DNA of 64,000 nt from Symbiodinium natans (Eukaryota; Sar; Dinophyceae; Suessiales; Symbiodiniaceae), in contig CAJNDS010000990.1 of assembly GCA_905221605.1 (NCBI GenBank), positions 691,235 to 755,234 on the forward strand, in the 5' to 3' direction. Below, one piece after another: positions 10,539 through 20,249 of this stretch. The translations under genes were made by a program, and so were the position numbers. The notes under the pieces are model-generated. The model was not told the DNA's origin and ran no database searches. It was given only the letters and a program-made list of their open reading frames with translations. Every line of letters begins with the position of its first letter. Positions within the stretch are counted from its first letter, which is position 1.

Positions 10539-10599
10539 GGATCTCTTGGAAGAGTGGAAACACACACGTCGTTGGGGCTTCTTGAAGATCGAGAGCTTC
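10539..10599 (+). CDS. candidate internal exon
   Basis: GTCTCAG followed by G; frame DLLEEWKHTRRWGFLKIESF; donor GTGGCT. The frame runs on to VASPH and a stop if unspliced. Confidence 0.55.
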
Positions 10600-10619
10600 G
10601 TGGCTTCACCTCACTGAAG

Positions 10620-11400
10620 TCCTGAAAGCTACCATCAAACCCCCAGCTAATCCCTGACCCTGGATCCAGCCGGCTGAGAGATTGCTCCTCGCTTGTCCGC
10701 ACTCGGGTTTATGGGCTGACAAGTCTGCAACGAAGCAAGGGCACAGGGTTTGGGGTCTGTGGTGATTTTAGGGTTGAAGGGGCGGGGCTTGGCTTTGACT
10801 TCTGGGCACCAATTTTTTTGCAAGGCACAGTCCTGAACTAAACCCTGAACCCCAAAACCCTCGGGCCCTAGGGCCCTAAGTTGGAACATAGCCCTTTCAA
10901 ACCCAAACACCCCCTCATTGAGACTTCGTTTCCCTTGCTATGCTGCTATCCAAACCCTGAACCCCAAACCCTGAGCCCTCAACCCTCAACCTTCTCAACC
11001 CACAAGCCTCAGCCCTCTTCACTGGACCAAGGCTTCGGAGCTGTCTGAGCCCAGGCCCCCCTGCCCGCCCCGCCAGCTGGGCTCCGAAATCGGGATTGGG
11101 TTTGGGGTTTTAGGATGGACTGGAAGTTGTTTCCTTTTTTTTTTGATGTATGGTTTTGCGAGTCCAAGGAGGTGCAGATCTTCAGGGAGTCTTTTGGTGG
11201 ATTCTACGGTATATGTGGATATTGAAGGTGGGAACCCAGAAAGTCTGCAGAAGGATCCCGAGACCCCAGAATAGTCGTATGCGAATGAAACACCCAACAG
11301 AAAAGGTTTCCGGAAGGACGAGGACTTAGAGGGTTCACCATTCGTCTATCTTTTGTCTTTCTTTTCGACTTCCCTTGCGCAGCTGGATGTCTGATGTTTG
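10620..11400. other. intron-like stretch
   Basis: Mixed C-rich (10835-11020) and G-rich (10750-10790, 11095-11115) units. A possible exon near 11020-11090 could not be placed with confidence. Confidence 0.3.
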
Positions 11401-11403
11401 AAG

Positions 11404-11458
11404 GATTCGCCACGCTGTGGGGCTCTACTGCTTCGATGCATTGGTGGTTGAAAACAAG
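11404..11458 (+). CDS. candidate internal exon
   Basis: TTGAAG followed by G; frame IRHAVGLYCFDALVVENK. The 3' end is uncertain; a GTGGTT donor occurs inside at 11442. Confidence 0.4.
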
Positions 11459-11633
11459 ATTTTTTCCCGAAAACTTAGGCCCCTTCCCCCCTTCCCCCCT
11501 TACAACAGACGCCGGCCTGATATATTCGGTTGTCGGAACTCACTCTGCAACCCAGGCGAAAATTGGTACACTGTACCGCAAGGACGCAGCCAGCTGCAAC
11601 GCGACCCCGTAGTATCTGTTCTCTCATCCTCAG

Positions 11634-11727
11634 GAACATCGAGTGCCAGAGCCGGAGCCCAATAAACTTGTCATCTGCTGGAATCTACTGGAAAACTCAT
11701 TTGGCTCGTTGTGCGGCTCTGGCCACT
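11634..11727 (+). CDS. candidate internal exon with GC donor
   Basis: CATCCTCAG followed by G and a GCAAGT donor, the strongest form of a GC splice site. Two frames are open: one with VPEPEPNKLVICWNLLENSF, the other with NIECQSRSPINLSSAGIYWK. Confidence 0.4.
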
Positions 11728-11905
11728 GCAAGTCCCAACAAGAGGGTTTCATGCACTCTGTACCACTTTCCCTGTCAAGGTTTTTACCCTGTCAAGGTGT
11801 TATGGTTTTTGTGGACCACACAAAAACCCTCTTTTTAGGCCACATGAAGGCCCAAGGCCTCAATGGGGGAATCACTTCCGACCCCATTTTTGCCCGCGTG
11901 CGCAG

Positions 11906-11964
11906 TCGTCGCGGGACCTCTCGCTGTCGGTGTTGACGCTGGCAGCGCCCGGCTTTATGCCGAG
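11906..11964 (+). CDS. candidate internal exon
   Basis: GTGCGCAG acceptor; frame SSRDLSLSVLTLAAPGFMP with hydrophobic centre; donor GCGAGG (GC type). Confidence 0.5.
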
Positions 11965-12094
11965 GCGAGGGGGAGAGGCCCTAAATCCTATAGAAGCTCT
12001 GACACCTGAATGCCAAACCAGAGCCCCAAGCCCCAAGCCCTAAGAACCAAACCCGACAAAGCCAAAGCCGTGAACCCTGAAAGGCCTCGTCGAG

Positions 12095-12141
12095 GGCTCT
12101 TCAGATGCTTCGGCATGGGAATGACCACCGGGGCTGATAGG
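12095..12141 (+). CDS. candidate internal exon
   Basis: GTCGAG followed by GG; frame LFRCFGMGMTTGADR; donor GTGCAC. C-rich units lie upstream (12020-12080), G-rich downstream (12165-12200). Confidence 0.45.
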
Positions 12142-12364
12142 GTGCACTGCTGGCCGATCAGAGTTTTGGGGGTTTAGGATTTAGGGTTCAGGGTGCTGGA
12201 GAAGAGTTTCAGGGTTCGGGATTTTGGCCAGAGCTGAGATTCTAAACACATTGAAGCCCGATCTCAGAAGCAGAAGCAGAGCCCTTACAATAGGAGCACC
12301 CAGACTAAATCCCCAAATGCAGACTCAATCTGCTTACCCTAGTCAGGCTTTGGTGTGATTAGTC

Positions 12365-12499
12365 ATGGAGGAGAACGCTCATCTGCCATCTGGGATTGGT
12401 TTGAATTCAGCTCCATGGGCGCTATGTCAGCAGTTGTCTGCACTGGCAGTTTTCGGGTTTGAGCAGTTTTCAGCTAGTGATGTGTCTTTGGGGTTGCAG
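12365..12499 (+). CDS. candidate exon, possibly first coding exon
   Basis: ATG at 12365 opens 45 codons starting MEENAHLPSGIGLNSAPWAL and ending FEQFSASDVSLGLQ, with a consensus GTACGG donor. The frame is closed shortly upstream, so this may be a translation start, or an internal exon entered at the TAG before it. Family not recognised. Confidence 0.5.
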
Positions 12500-13004
12500 G
12501 TACGGTAACTCCTAACTTTCTTCAGGACCCTGAGGTGTGCTTGTGTTCAAGGGCTACAGGTTTTTAGTTGAGGTTTAGGGCTTGAAACTGCCGGCTCTAA
12601 GCCCCTGGGATGCAGGAAGTGGCACCAACCGTCCAGGCCTGCGCTGGGCTTTTGTGGGTTTTTGCCTGGAGTCACATCCGAAGCCCCAAGCCCGTAAGAA
12701 CGGCGGCTCTAGTTCGGCCAACATGAAGCATATCTGCTCTACGGACGTGGGTTGAGTATGGGTTGGTTCCACGCCTTTAAGCCGCAGATCCTATCCTCAG
12801 AGGCCCAGAGGCCATGAGCTTAGGGCCCAAGAGGGGTTAGGGTGGAAGCCGGAGTGCATCATGAGTTTCGGTCCCGAAGCAGGCACATCCCGAAACCCAG
12901 AGTTCCAGAGAAACATGCCCCTCTGAGCTGAAGCGCAATGTCTGATCGGAACTACTCCCTCCCCCTCCCTCGACCCAAACACCCTGAACCCAAAACTGTT
13001 CCAG

Positions 13005-13531
13005 ACGATGCTGTGGGAAGGTCGAGGTGGATCGGTTTGGCAATTGGTTGACGACGCTGTCGGAGGGTTTGTTTCTTGGAGCACACTGCCCAAAGCAGGC
13101 CCTGGCTTAGATGACCGCAAGCCCAGCACTTGTCAAAGCAATGTCTTGTCTTCGTGTGGGGCTTGTCGCAATCATGTTGAGATCGTGATTGGCATCTCAG
13201 ATTGCCTATCTGGATGTGAGCAGACTGATGACACGGTGTTGCTGGCACATGCCAAGAAGTCGAATGCCACGTTCAGCACCAACGACAAGGTGTATGTCGA
13301 CGGCGGCTTGTTCGCAGAGGGCAGCAGCCTCAACGCTGGCTGCCATGGGCAAGCAGCGAGCTCCATCAAGGTTTGCGGTTGCGGCGTCAAGGTCGTCGCT
13401 CACATGTTGCCGGCGTGCCTGCGTACGCGCAGTTTGACGCGCAGATGGCAGGTGCGATTGCGGCACACCAGACTGTGACGAGAAGCCGTTTCAACTACAG
13501 GGCGAGCTCCTTCGAGATCTCGGCCTGCTGA
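13005..13531 (+). CDS. unrecognised coding block, frame changes near its 3' end
   Basis: After CTGTTCCAG a 156-codon frame (13008-13478) has natural composition and Cys-rich patches: CQSNVLSSCGACRNHVEI, then TNDKVYVDGGLFAEGSSLNA and KVCGCGVKVVAH. Near 13390-13440 the convincing frame switches to one reading AYAQFDAQMAGAIAAHQTVT and RFNYRASSFEISAC, with stop at 13529. A short intron ending at GCGCAG, or a frameshift, would explain this. No domain recognised; Cys spacing suggests metal binding or disulphides, but that is speculation. Confidence 0.45.
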
Positions 13532-13654
13532 TTGGAGGCTGTGTGTGGGGGGCTACTTGTTAACAACCCAGGTCGCACATCGCTGTAGACTTGTGAGCTG
13601 ACCGCCCTGTTCCACACATGCGAAAAAGCATATTGCAGTTGATGACGAGTGCAT

Positions 13655-13724
13655 GCAAGTGTGAGGGGGGTGGGGTGGGGTGGGGGGGGGGGGGGGTGGG
13701 GTGGGTGGGGTGGGGTGAGTTTGC

Positions 13725-13763
<39 letters not shown>

Positions 13764-13765
13764 GT
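13655..13765. repeat. GGGGT tract followed by (GA)n
   Basis: A G-rich GGGGTGGGG tract, then about 17 GA repeats and a short GT run. Frames reading RERERE or SLSLSL across it are artefacts. Confidence 0.9.
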
Positions 13766-13895
13766 GTGTGCGTGTGTCTTTTGGTTGTGTGTGTATATAC
13801 ACGTGAGTGCATGTGCGTTACTCACGCGTGCATGTCCATACGCTTTGATTACATGCTCCATTTTCTTCTCCCGCCCCTCTGCTTTGCACCTCCAG

Positions 13896-13962
13896 CAAGC
13901 CCACGGCGGCTTCGGATCTGATCATATCTTCAGCAGGTGTCAGTGGCGGCAGTAGCTCGTAG
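13896..13962 (+). CDS. candidate exon, possibly 3' terminal
   Basis: A long pyrimidine tract and CCTCCAG acceptor; frame KPTAASDLIISSAGVSGGSS then a TAG. A GTGTCAG donor after TCAGCAG (13936) would make it internal. Confidence 0.45.
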
Positions 13963-14281
13963 TAGTTAGTACTTAGTAGTCCTCTCTTTTTTTTTTTTCG
14001 GGGTCTCAAGAATACACTGCAAGCAATGTGATGTATCGAAGCTAAGGGTCTTTAAAGTGTTCAGTCTGACGGTTCTAGACGGTCTCACCGAAGGAGTAGA
14101 AGCTCGGCTGCTGCCACTGAGGCCCAGAACTCACACCCTTTAAGTCCTTGTGGTTGCCCCTAGATACCTTGAGCAACCTGAAGGGCCCTAAAACCCTTAT
14201 AAGGCCCTAAAGACCCTCGGAGCCTGAGCCCTTGAATCCTTGGCCCTTAAGTCCCCAAGCGCCGGAGCACCGGATCCGCAG

Positions 14282-14356
14282 ACGTCCCCGATGAAGCTGC
14301 AGCGCGTTGTGGTGGATGCAGGGGCCCATGGAGTTCAGATGAGACAGGCTTGTTGT
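14282..14356 (+). CDS. candidate internal exon
   Basis: ATCCGCAG acceptor; frame TSPMKLQRVVVDAGAHGVQM then RQACC; donor GTGGGG. Confidence 0.5.
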
Positions 14357-14589
14357 GTGGGGCGTGGGGGGGTGGGGGTGATTCCGGGGTGATAGGACAG
14401 GAGGGGGGGGGGAGGGGAGCGTTGGGGGCGAATAACTTGTTTGGCGTTTAGGGACTCAAGAGGTTCAAGCGGCGTTTGCAAGGTGAGAGCCTGAGGCCCT
14501 CAACCTTGAACATCCTCAATCCTCACCCTGAACCTCAACCCTAAGCTTGAACCGTCAAAGGCCTCACAAACAGGGATAGCTGAGCCCCT

Positions 14590-14850
14590 GTAACCTTAAA
14601 CCCCGCAGCCCCTAAACTCCCGAACCCTAAGCCCGGGAGCTGGGTGGGATCTCAAAACCCCAAGACCACAACTCCAAGCTGTACCCCGGCAAAGAACCTT
14701 GAAGCCAAAAGCCCGCAACCCCAAACCCAAATCCTCAAAAAACCTGAACCCCGAAACCGGGCCCCGCACTCTAAATTTTGAACCCTTCCGAACCCTCCAC
14801 CCTCCGAACCCCTCCGAACCCTCCGAACCCCTCCGAACCCCCTCCGAGCG
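14590..14850 (-). repeat. C-rich array with CCGAACCCCT variant
   Basis: Degenerate CCCTAAA units turning into tandem CTCCGAACCC units (14790-14840). Confidence 0.65.
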
Positions 14851-14875
14851 CTTCAACCCGACGACCCGAAGCGAG

Positions 14876-14962
14876 ATCGGAAACGACGAGCAGAGGGAGA
14901 AGGAGCTGAAGTTCTGGTGCGGCGCGGCCGGGATGAAGGCGGGGGGGGGGGGGGGGCCGAAG
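14876..14962 (+). CDS. candidate internal exon
   Basis: AGCGAG acceptor; 29 codons starting IGNDEQREKELKFWCGAAGM followed by a Gly run encoded by poly-G and PK; donor GTGAGC. The poly-G run inside makes its length error-prone. Confidence 0.55.
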
Positions 14963-15014
14963 GTGAGCGCTTCAGCCCTCACCCCGAGGTCCGAACCCAA
15001 AGGGTCTACCTCAG

Positions 15015-15066
15015 ATCATTATGTTGGTCCTTCTTATGTTTGATTCGTATATTCCTTCATGGAAAG
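15015..15066 (+). CDS. candidate internal exon, hydrophobic
   Basis: CTACCTCAG acceptor; frame IIMLVLLMFDSYIPSWK; donor GTAAGC. Good splice sites; the first 8 residues resemble a membrane segment end. It lies only about 50 nt after the previous candidate exon, a very short intron. Confidence 0.55.
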
Positions 15067-15339
15067 GTAAGCCCGAAATCCTGCAGCCAAAGCAGCGAAA
15101 GGCCCTCGAAGGCCCCGAGCCCGCAGATTCCTCCGAGCTCGAATCAGGTGCTGAGCGACGGGCCAGGCGCGGAGGGGGGGGGTAAAGGGATCAGGGGAAA
15201 TAAGGGGGCTTAAGGGCTATCTATGTTCAGCCCCGGCGGGCCACCCCCCCCTACCCCCCCCCAAAGGGTCTATACTATGGTACTATACTACTATGGTTTT
15301 GCTTGTAATGCCTTCGACTTTCCCCCCCCCCCCCCCTGT

Positions 15340-15520
15340 GGTGTGGTTGGGGGTTTGGGTTTAGGGTTTGGGTTTAGGCTTTCTTATTAAAGGTTGACGA
15401 TTTAGGCTGTAGGGTTTTAGGCTTTAGGTTTGCGGGTTTGGGTTTAGGGTTTGGCTTTAGGCTTTCTGATTAAGGGTTGACGGTTTAGGCTGTAGGGTTT
15501 TAGTCTTTAGGGTTTAAGAC
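15340..15520 (+). repeat. TTTAGGG-like array
   Basis: GGGTTTGGGTTTAGG, with a longer unit of about 115 bp repeated twice (15355-15420 and 15435-15500). Confidence 0.7.
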
Positions 15521-15554
15521 TTTTCGGCTAGGGTCAAGGGTCTTGGGGTGCCAT

Positions 15555-15561
15555 GGGGGAT

Positions 15562-15593
<32 letters not shown>
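15555..15593. repeat. poly-G run of about 39
   Basis: An uninterrupted G homopolymer; its exact length is doubtful in any assembly. Confidence 0.9.
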
Positions 15594-15833
15594 CGCAGGA
15601 CGCCCGACGCCGAACCATATATGGGTTAGGGCTTAGGGCTCCTCGCATTCTGAAGGTTGGTCGAAACCCTGAGCGCATGATAGTAGCGCTCAATCCCCAA
15701 AGCCTGCTCAGAAGCTGCAGCTTCACAAGGCAGAGGTCCAAATCAAACCGGACCAAAGGAACCTAAACCCCACTGTAAACCCTGAGCCCAAAAACCCTGA
15801 ACCCTGAACCCTTGGCCCCTCGGCGGGCGCCAG

Positions 15834-15889
15834 GGGCGGATGGCCAGCGGTCGGTTTGCGTGGGCTACTTGCCCCAGCGGCTGGGCAAG
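15834..15889 (+). CDS. candidate internal exon
   Basis: GCGCCAG followed by GG; frame ADGQRSVCVGYLPQRLGK; donor GTTTGGGG. A C-rich stretch lies upstream (15765-15815). Confidence 0.55.
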
Positions 15890-16397
15890 GTTTGGGGTCT
15901 GGGACAGGCCCTGCTTATGTTCTCAACCCCGAACTCCACCAGCTTTTTGTGCTGCTTTTCCTTCAGCAACCCTAAAAAGCGCTGGAGCCCATCAACTCCT
16001 GAGTTCCCAGGCGCCCTGACGTCTGAAAGCCTGAACTCCAAGACCTCGCTTCGTGGTTGATAGTTGATATCGTCCTTCCCACGTGCTAGGTTTTCCGAAA
16101 CGGGGGCACCCAGCGTGCCCCGAAATGCCGAGCTTTGAACGCCAAGGAAGGATCCAGGCGCCTTCGCGATCGAGCTCAAGGCACCCCTTGCTGCCCCTTG
16201 CTGCCCATGAGGAGGGGGTTCGGGCGGTTTCCACGGTGGTTAGGGGATGTGGGGGCTTCAGGCTTCGGAGCAGCGGCCCGATTCCTTCATCGTTCCCAAA
16301 AAAGCCCTTCAAGGGGATCAAGGAGCTGCGCGTGTAACTTGGGTACCTCTCAGCCCCACCCTTGCCCCAAAACCTCTGAGCCCTAAAACCTGGGCAG

Positions 16398-16460
16398 ATC
16401 GACCCCAGCGTGCTGACGCGCAAGAGACCGAGCCTGCTGAACTACTCGGCGATGGCCCTG
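16398..16460 (+). CDS. candidate internal exon
   Basis: CCTGGGCAG acceptor; frame IDPSVLTRKRPSLLNYSAMA then L; donor GTGTCT. C-rich units precede it. Confidence 0.6.
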
Positions 16461-16605
16461 GTGTCTTCAGGGAGCTGGGTGATGCATGCCCCCCAGCACG
16501 TTGCGGGTTTGTGGAGAAGTGTTCTGGTCCTCAGGAGGGGGCGTGGGGTGGGTGTGGGCATTTTAAGGTGTCAGTCGGACTTGGAGCACCTCATGATTCA
16601 CAAAG

Positions 16606-16644
16606 GTGATGCAGCCCACCGTGAACGCCCTGTGCTTCACGCAG
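16606..16644 (+). CDS. candidate internal exon (39 nt)
   Basis: CACAAAG followed by G; frame VMQPTVNALCFTQ in phase 0; donor GTCAGC. Confidence 0.55.
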
Positions 16645-16719
16645 GTCAGCCAGCCCGATACTGTCGGGCGCCTCGGAAATCCTGCGCCAGAAAGACCGCC
16701 CCCTCCACTCAAGGCCTAA

Positions 16720-16950
16720 AATTTCCGCCTCAGCAAGCCCCAAAGCTAACTTCCAATAAAATTCCCGCCTCAGCAAGCCCCGCCTCAGCAAGCCCCAAAG
16801 CTAACTTCTAAAAAAATTCCCGCTTCAGCAAGCCCCAAAGCTAACTTCCAATAAAACTCCCCCCCCCTTAGCAAGCCCCAAAGCTAACTTCCAAGAAAAT
16901 TCCCCTCAGCTCCCCTCAGCAAGCCCCAAAGCTAACTTTCAATAGATTTC
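16720..16950. repeat. tandem repeat inside an intron
   Basis: Five to six imperfect copies of a roughly 45-bp unit containing CAGCAAGCCCCAAAGCTAAC followed by TTCCAATAAAATTCC. Confidence 0.85.
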
Positions 16951-16977
16951 CAGACATAGGGTCAGGGGCCTTGAAAG

Positions 16978-17085
16978 GATGTTGATGTTAGCGGCAATTC
17001 TCGCGTCGGAGCTGCCATCTGTCAGGTCTTTGACATGTACGCCCGCGTGGAGGCTTCACCAGGCGGATCTGCCGCAGAGAGATGG
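16978..17085 (+). CDS. candidate internal exon
   Basis: TTGAAAG followed by G; 36 codons, DVDVSGNSRVGAAICQVFDM then YARVEASPGGSAAERW; the donor is GTTTAGGG, first unit of the G-rich array at 17086-17165. If not spliced there the frame meets the TAG inside GTTTAG. An internal GTCTTT donor at 17025 is possible. Confidence 0.6.
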
Positions 17086-17165
17086 GTTTAGGGTTTAGGG
17101 TCTAGGGTTTAGGGTTTAGGGTTTAGGTTTAGGGTTCAGGGTGTCGGGTTTAGGGTTTAGGGGCG
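17086..17165 (+). repeat. TTTAGGG array
   Basis: About ten units directly abutting the preceding exon. Confidence 0.85.
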
Positions 17166-17169
17166 GGCT

Positions 17170-17945
17170 GAAAGGGGGTTCTCTTGGGCATAGGGGGTCC
17201 CCAGAGGGGCCCAGTTGGTTTTGAAAGGGTGGTTTCAGACGGGGATAAAGACGGCAATGGTTGCTTCTTTATGAAATCCCTGTTCTTGGTCGGAAGAGGC
17301 CCAGCCGAAGATTGTTTCGCGAGGCGGACAGGCCCAACCTGAAAACCCGAAAGCCCCTGAACCCCTCTGTCGGGAGATTGGGTTTTAGGATTTGTTGCTT
17401 CATCAGGATTCGGGCCTCTGGGTTTCAGGCCTCGAAACCGAGCCGACAACTCCACACAGCCCCGAACCCTGGGCCCTGAACCCGACACCCGAAAGCCTTT
17501 CTTCCTCCCCCCCCCCCCCCCCCCCCCCCCCCCCCGAAGCTTTAAGCCCCCAGCCCCTGAACCACCTAAGAAGGTACTTCCATGGTCGGCGATGCCAGAT
17601 ACTTGGACTGCGAGGCTGGGACTACCCCGAACCTTGAAGTCCAAGGAGCCAGAGTAAAATTCTCTCAAGCTGGATGGGTGGACCCTAAATCCTATGAACC
17701 CTGAAGACATAAACTCTAAATCCCTAACCCATACATGCGAGACCTTTCGCAAATCGGCTGCTTTCACGGAATGCCTTGAGCCCTTGAGGGAGGTTGTTCC
17801 GAATTTGAAAACTTGGGGTTTAGGATTCTGTTTTTCGGATTGAGGGTTCCAAGTCCGACTGAAACCCTGAAGGCCAATAGTGTTCTTCTTTTTATTGTTT
17901 GTGCTCACCTCCACTCCCAAGTACCCCCAATCCCTCCGCCACGTC
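17170..17945. other. intron-like stretch; spurious long minus-strand frame
   Basis: Alternating C-rich and G-rich units, a poly-C run (17507-17535) and a 336-codon minus frame (17150-18160) that crosses them; its glycine run comes from the homopolymer. No convincing exon. Confidence 0.4.
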
Positions 17946-17950
17946 GCCAG

Positions 17951-17999
17951 TCCCCTCGCGGCGTGCAAGTGCGGATGGTGCCAAGGAAAGGCGAGCCAG
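17951..17999 (+). CDS. candidate internal exon
   Basis: TCCGCCACGTCGCCAG acceptor; frame SPRGVQVRMVPRKGEP; donor GTACTT. The minus strand is also open. Confidence 0.45.
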
Positions 18000-18269
18000 G
18001 TACTTGGCTTCCACATCAATCCCCCAAAGCCACAACCCCACAACCCTAAGGCCCTACGCCCTTGTTTGTGGGTTTTTATCTGAGGGGTTGTAAGGGCTGT
18101 ATAGGATCGACTCCCCCCTCTCTCCCCCCGCATTGGGGGGCAGCGAATCACATGGCACAACCTGGCTGGGTCAAAAGGTCTCTAGGTATGGGGTTGATTG
18201 ATGAAGAATTCCGTCCTTCAACTAGGCATGTGTTGCGTTTGAGGGACTTAGGGCTGAGGCTTGGGCGTG

Positions 18270-18480
18270 CAACGTGGAAGAGAGAAGGAAGCCGCAAGGT
18301 CCTCGCAGGAAGCGGCCTGTTGCCCCTGCAGAAGCAGCTGTCATTTCTTGGGGCTGGTCTGCTGCTGAAGCAAGAGCATGCGACGAATTTCTTCTTGCGC
18401 CGGTCAAGGACACTGGAGCTGGTGGAGCTTCGGCTCAAAAAACAAAGGTGGCGCCAACCATCGCTTCCCTGTGGAATGCT
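18270..18480 (+). repeat. dispersed repeat, copy 1
   Basis: The segment around TGCTGAAGCAAGAGCATGCG (18361) recurs near 55331 with the same orientation. In one frame both copies read LLKQEHAT followed by a basic, Leu-rich helix, so it could be a decayed coding exon. Confidence 0.55.
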
Positions 18481-18794
18481 GGAGGAAGCATCTGCAAGAC
18501 TTGAGAAACCCCTATACCCTAAAACCCTACACCCCCCAAGCCCTAAACCTCCAACTGTGGTGCCTTCAAAAAAGGGCCCATAAGCCCTAAACCCTATGAG
18601 GGTGTTCAATGTGGCTTTCCCCCCTAAACCCGAAACCCTGAGAGACTCCAACCCAAGGGCTTGAACCCATCCGTCTTGCGCTCTGGCCGCTAAAACCCCA
18701 AAGCCCTATAAACAGCCCGAAAACCCTGACCCCTCCAAACCCCTCCAAACCCCTCCAAACACCTCCAAACACCCCTAATCCCCAAACCCCAAGC

Positions 18795-19125
18795 CCTAAA
18801 AGCCCTAAAAGCCCCAAAAGCCCTAAAAGCCCTAAAAGCCCTAAAAGCCCTAAAAGCCCTAAAAGCCCTAAAAGCCCTAAAAGCCCTAAAAGCCCTAAAA
18901 GCCCTAAAAGCCCCCTAAAAGCCCTAAAAGCCCTAAAAGCCCTAAAAGCCCTAAAAGCCCTAAAAGCCCTAAAAGCCCTAAAAGCCCTAAAAGCCCTAAA
19001 AGCCCTAAAAGCCCTAAAAGCCCTAAAAGCCCTAAAAGCCCTAAAAGCCCTAAAAGCCCTAAAAGCCCTAGAAGCCCTAAAAGCCCTAAAAGCCCTAAAA
19101 GCCCTAAAAGCCCTAAAAGCCCAAA
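18795..19125 (-). repeat. 9-bp satellite (CCCTAAAAG)n, about 35 copies
   Basis: Near-perfect array with rare variants (an extra CC at about 18910, one CCCTAGAAG). It is a one-base longer relative of CCCTAAA units. It runs into a candidate exon at 19127. The minus frame reading GLLGLLG across it is an artefact. Confidence 0.95.
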
Positions 19126-19126
19126 G

Positions 19127-19187
19127 CCCGACAAAGCAACGAAAGTCACCGTCCCCTTAAGCCTCGAGGACCGAAGCGGCCTTTGGG
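19127..19187 (+). CDS. candidate internal exon
   Basis: The last satellite unit ends in AAAG, then the frame reads PDKATKVTVPLSLEDRSGLW; donor GTGAAA. Acceptor is weak. Confidence 0.4.
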
Positions 19188-19369
19188 GTGAAACTCCCTA
19201 AGCCCTAAACCCTAAACGATTTTAGGGTATGGGGGCTTCTGTTTTTCTAGTCTTCAAGGGCTTCCGGCCACGTAGGGTTTCAGGCTTTTGAGTTTCTTCT
19301 AAACAGGCTGTAGGTTTTCGAGCAGTTCTTGGGCTTTCGGGTTTCCAAAAGGCTTGGATAGGGGTTTAG

Positions 19370-19545
19370 GCGTCACGGGGTTTAGGGGTTTAGGGGCTTT
19401 AGGGGCTTTTTGGGGGCTTTGGGGGCTTTAGGGGCTTTAGGGGCTGCAGGGGCTTTAGGGGCTTCAGGGCCTTAGGGGCCTTAGGCCCTAGGGGCGTTCG
19501 GGGTTTTGGGGGCTTTAGGGGCTTTAGGGCATTTGGGGGGGGGGG
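19370..19545 (+). repeat. GGGGCTTTAG array
   Basis: Tandem 10-bp GGGGCTTTAG units, nearly the reverse complement of the CCCTAAAAG satellite 250 bp upstream; the two could pair. Confidence 0.8.
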
Positions 19546-20150
19546 TTGAAGTTGAGGGTTTCAGGTTTCAGGGCTTGCGTTTCGAGCCGCCCAGTCCTGC
19601 CATCGAGCTGGTCGCTCTCAACATCGAGGCGCGGGAAATTGGGTGTGGGTAGTGTAGGGGTCGGAAGAAGTACGAATGGTATTCCCGTATGGTCCCTATA
19701 TAAATCTGCGATAAGAACCCCCAAAACCCTATTCGAATAGGAAGTTGGGCGGTTGGGGTTGGGGCGCTTAGGCGCGTCACGGTCCGAAAGATGATTTTTT
19801 CTTGTGAGGCCGTAATCCGAGAAGCCCTCTTCCGTGGCTCCTTCGCTGCTGAACTCAATGTGAGCGAAGTCAGCTTCCGGCCTGGACCCACTGGAAAACA
19901 CTGGAATCCTCAACCCGAAGCCCTAAACTCTAGAACCCACCCCTAAGTAAAGTGCCCGGAGTCCCTGAGACGCCTTAAAACGGACTTAGATCCCTAGCAT
20001 CTAAGGGTACCTTGTATGGTCCCTTGCCGTCTTTAAAGGGTTCTCAAGTATGGGCCCTTTGTATGGGGTATACAAGGGGTTTATAAGGAGTCCTTTCAAG
20101 GGCCCATATGACGGGACCATGTAGCTACCCGAAGATACGAGCCCTAAGCC
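19546..20150. other. no clear gene
   Basis: A 129-codon minus frame (19524-19913) has fair composition but overlaps plus frames and has no motif. Direct repeats of GGGCCC/AAGGG character near 20030-20110. Confidence 0.25.
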
Positions 20151-20156
20151 CTGCAG

Positions 20157-20222
20157 AGCCCATGGGGCCCTACGGGGAGGTCCCGGCCTTCAACCCCACC
20201 GTCAAGTTCTACAAGCGGATTG
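20157..20222 (+). CDS. candidate internal exon
   Basis: CCCTGCAG acceptor at the end of a C-rich stretch; frame PMGPYGEVPAFNPTVKFYKR then IG; donor GTGGGC. Left unspliced the frame ends GLEEP-stop at 20242. Confidence 0.6.
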
Positions 20223-20249
20223 GTGGGCTGGAGGAGCCCTAGAAGCTAT

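Noticed and set aside
13618-13921. Arg/Glu-repeat and Ser/Leu-repeat proteins
   Set aside because: Created by the (GA)n and GGGGT tracts.
17150-18160. 336-codon minus-strand frame, one of the longest in the window
   Set aside because: It crosses G- and C-rich arrays and a poly-C run and overlaps a plus-strand exon candidate; composition changes with each repeat.
18904-19149. Minus-strand frame of repeated GLL residues
   Set aside because: Translation of the 9-bp satellite, whose unit length is a multiple of three.
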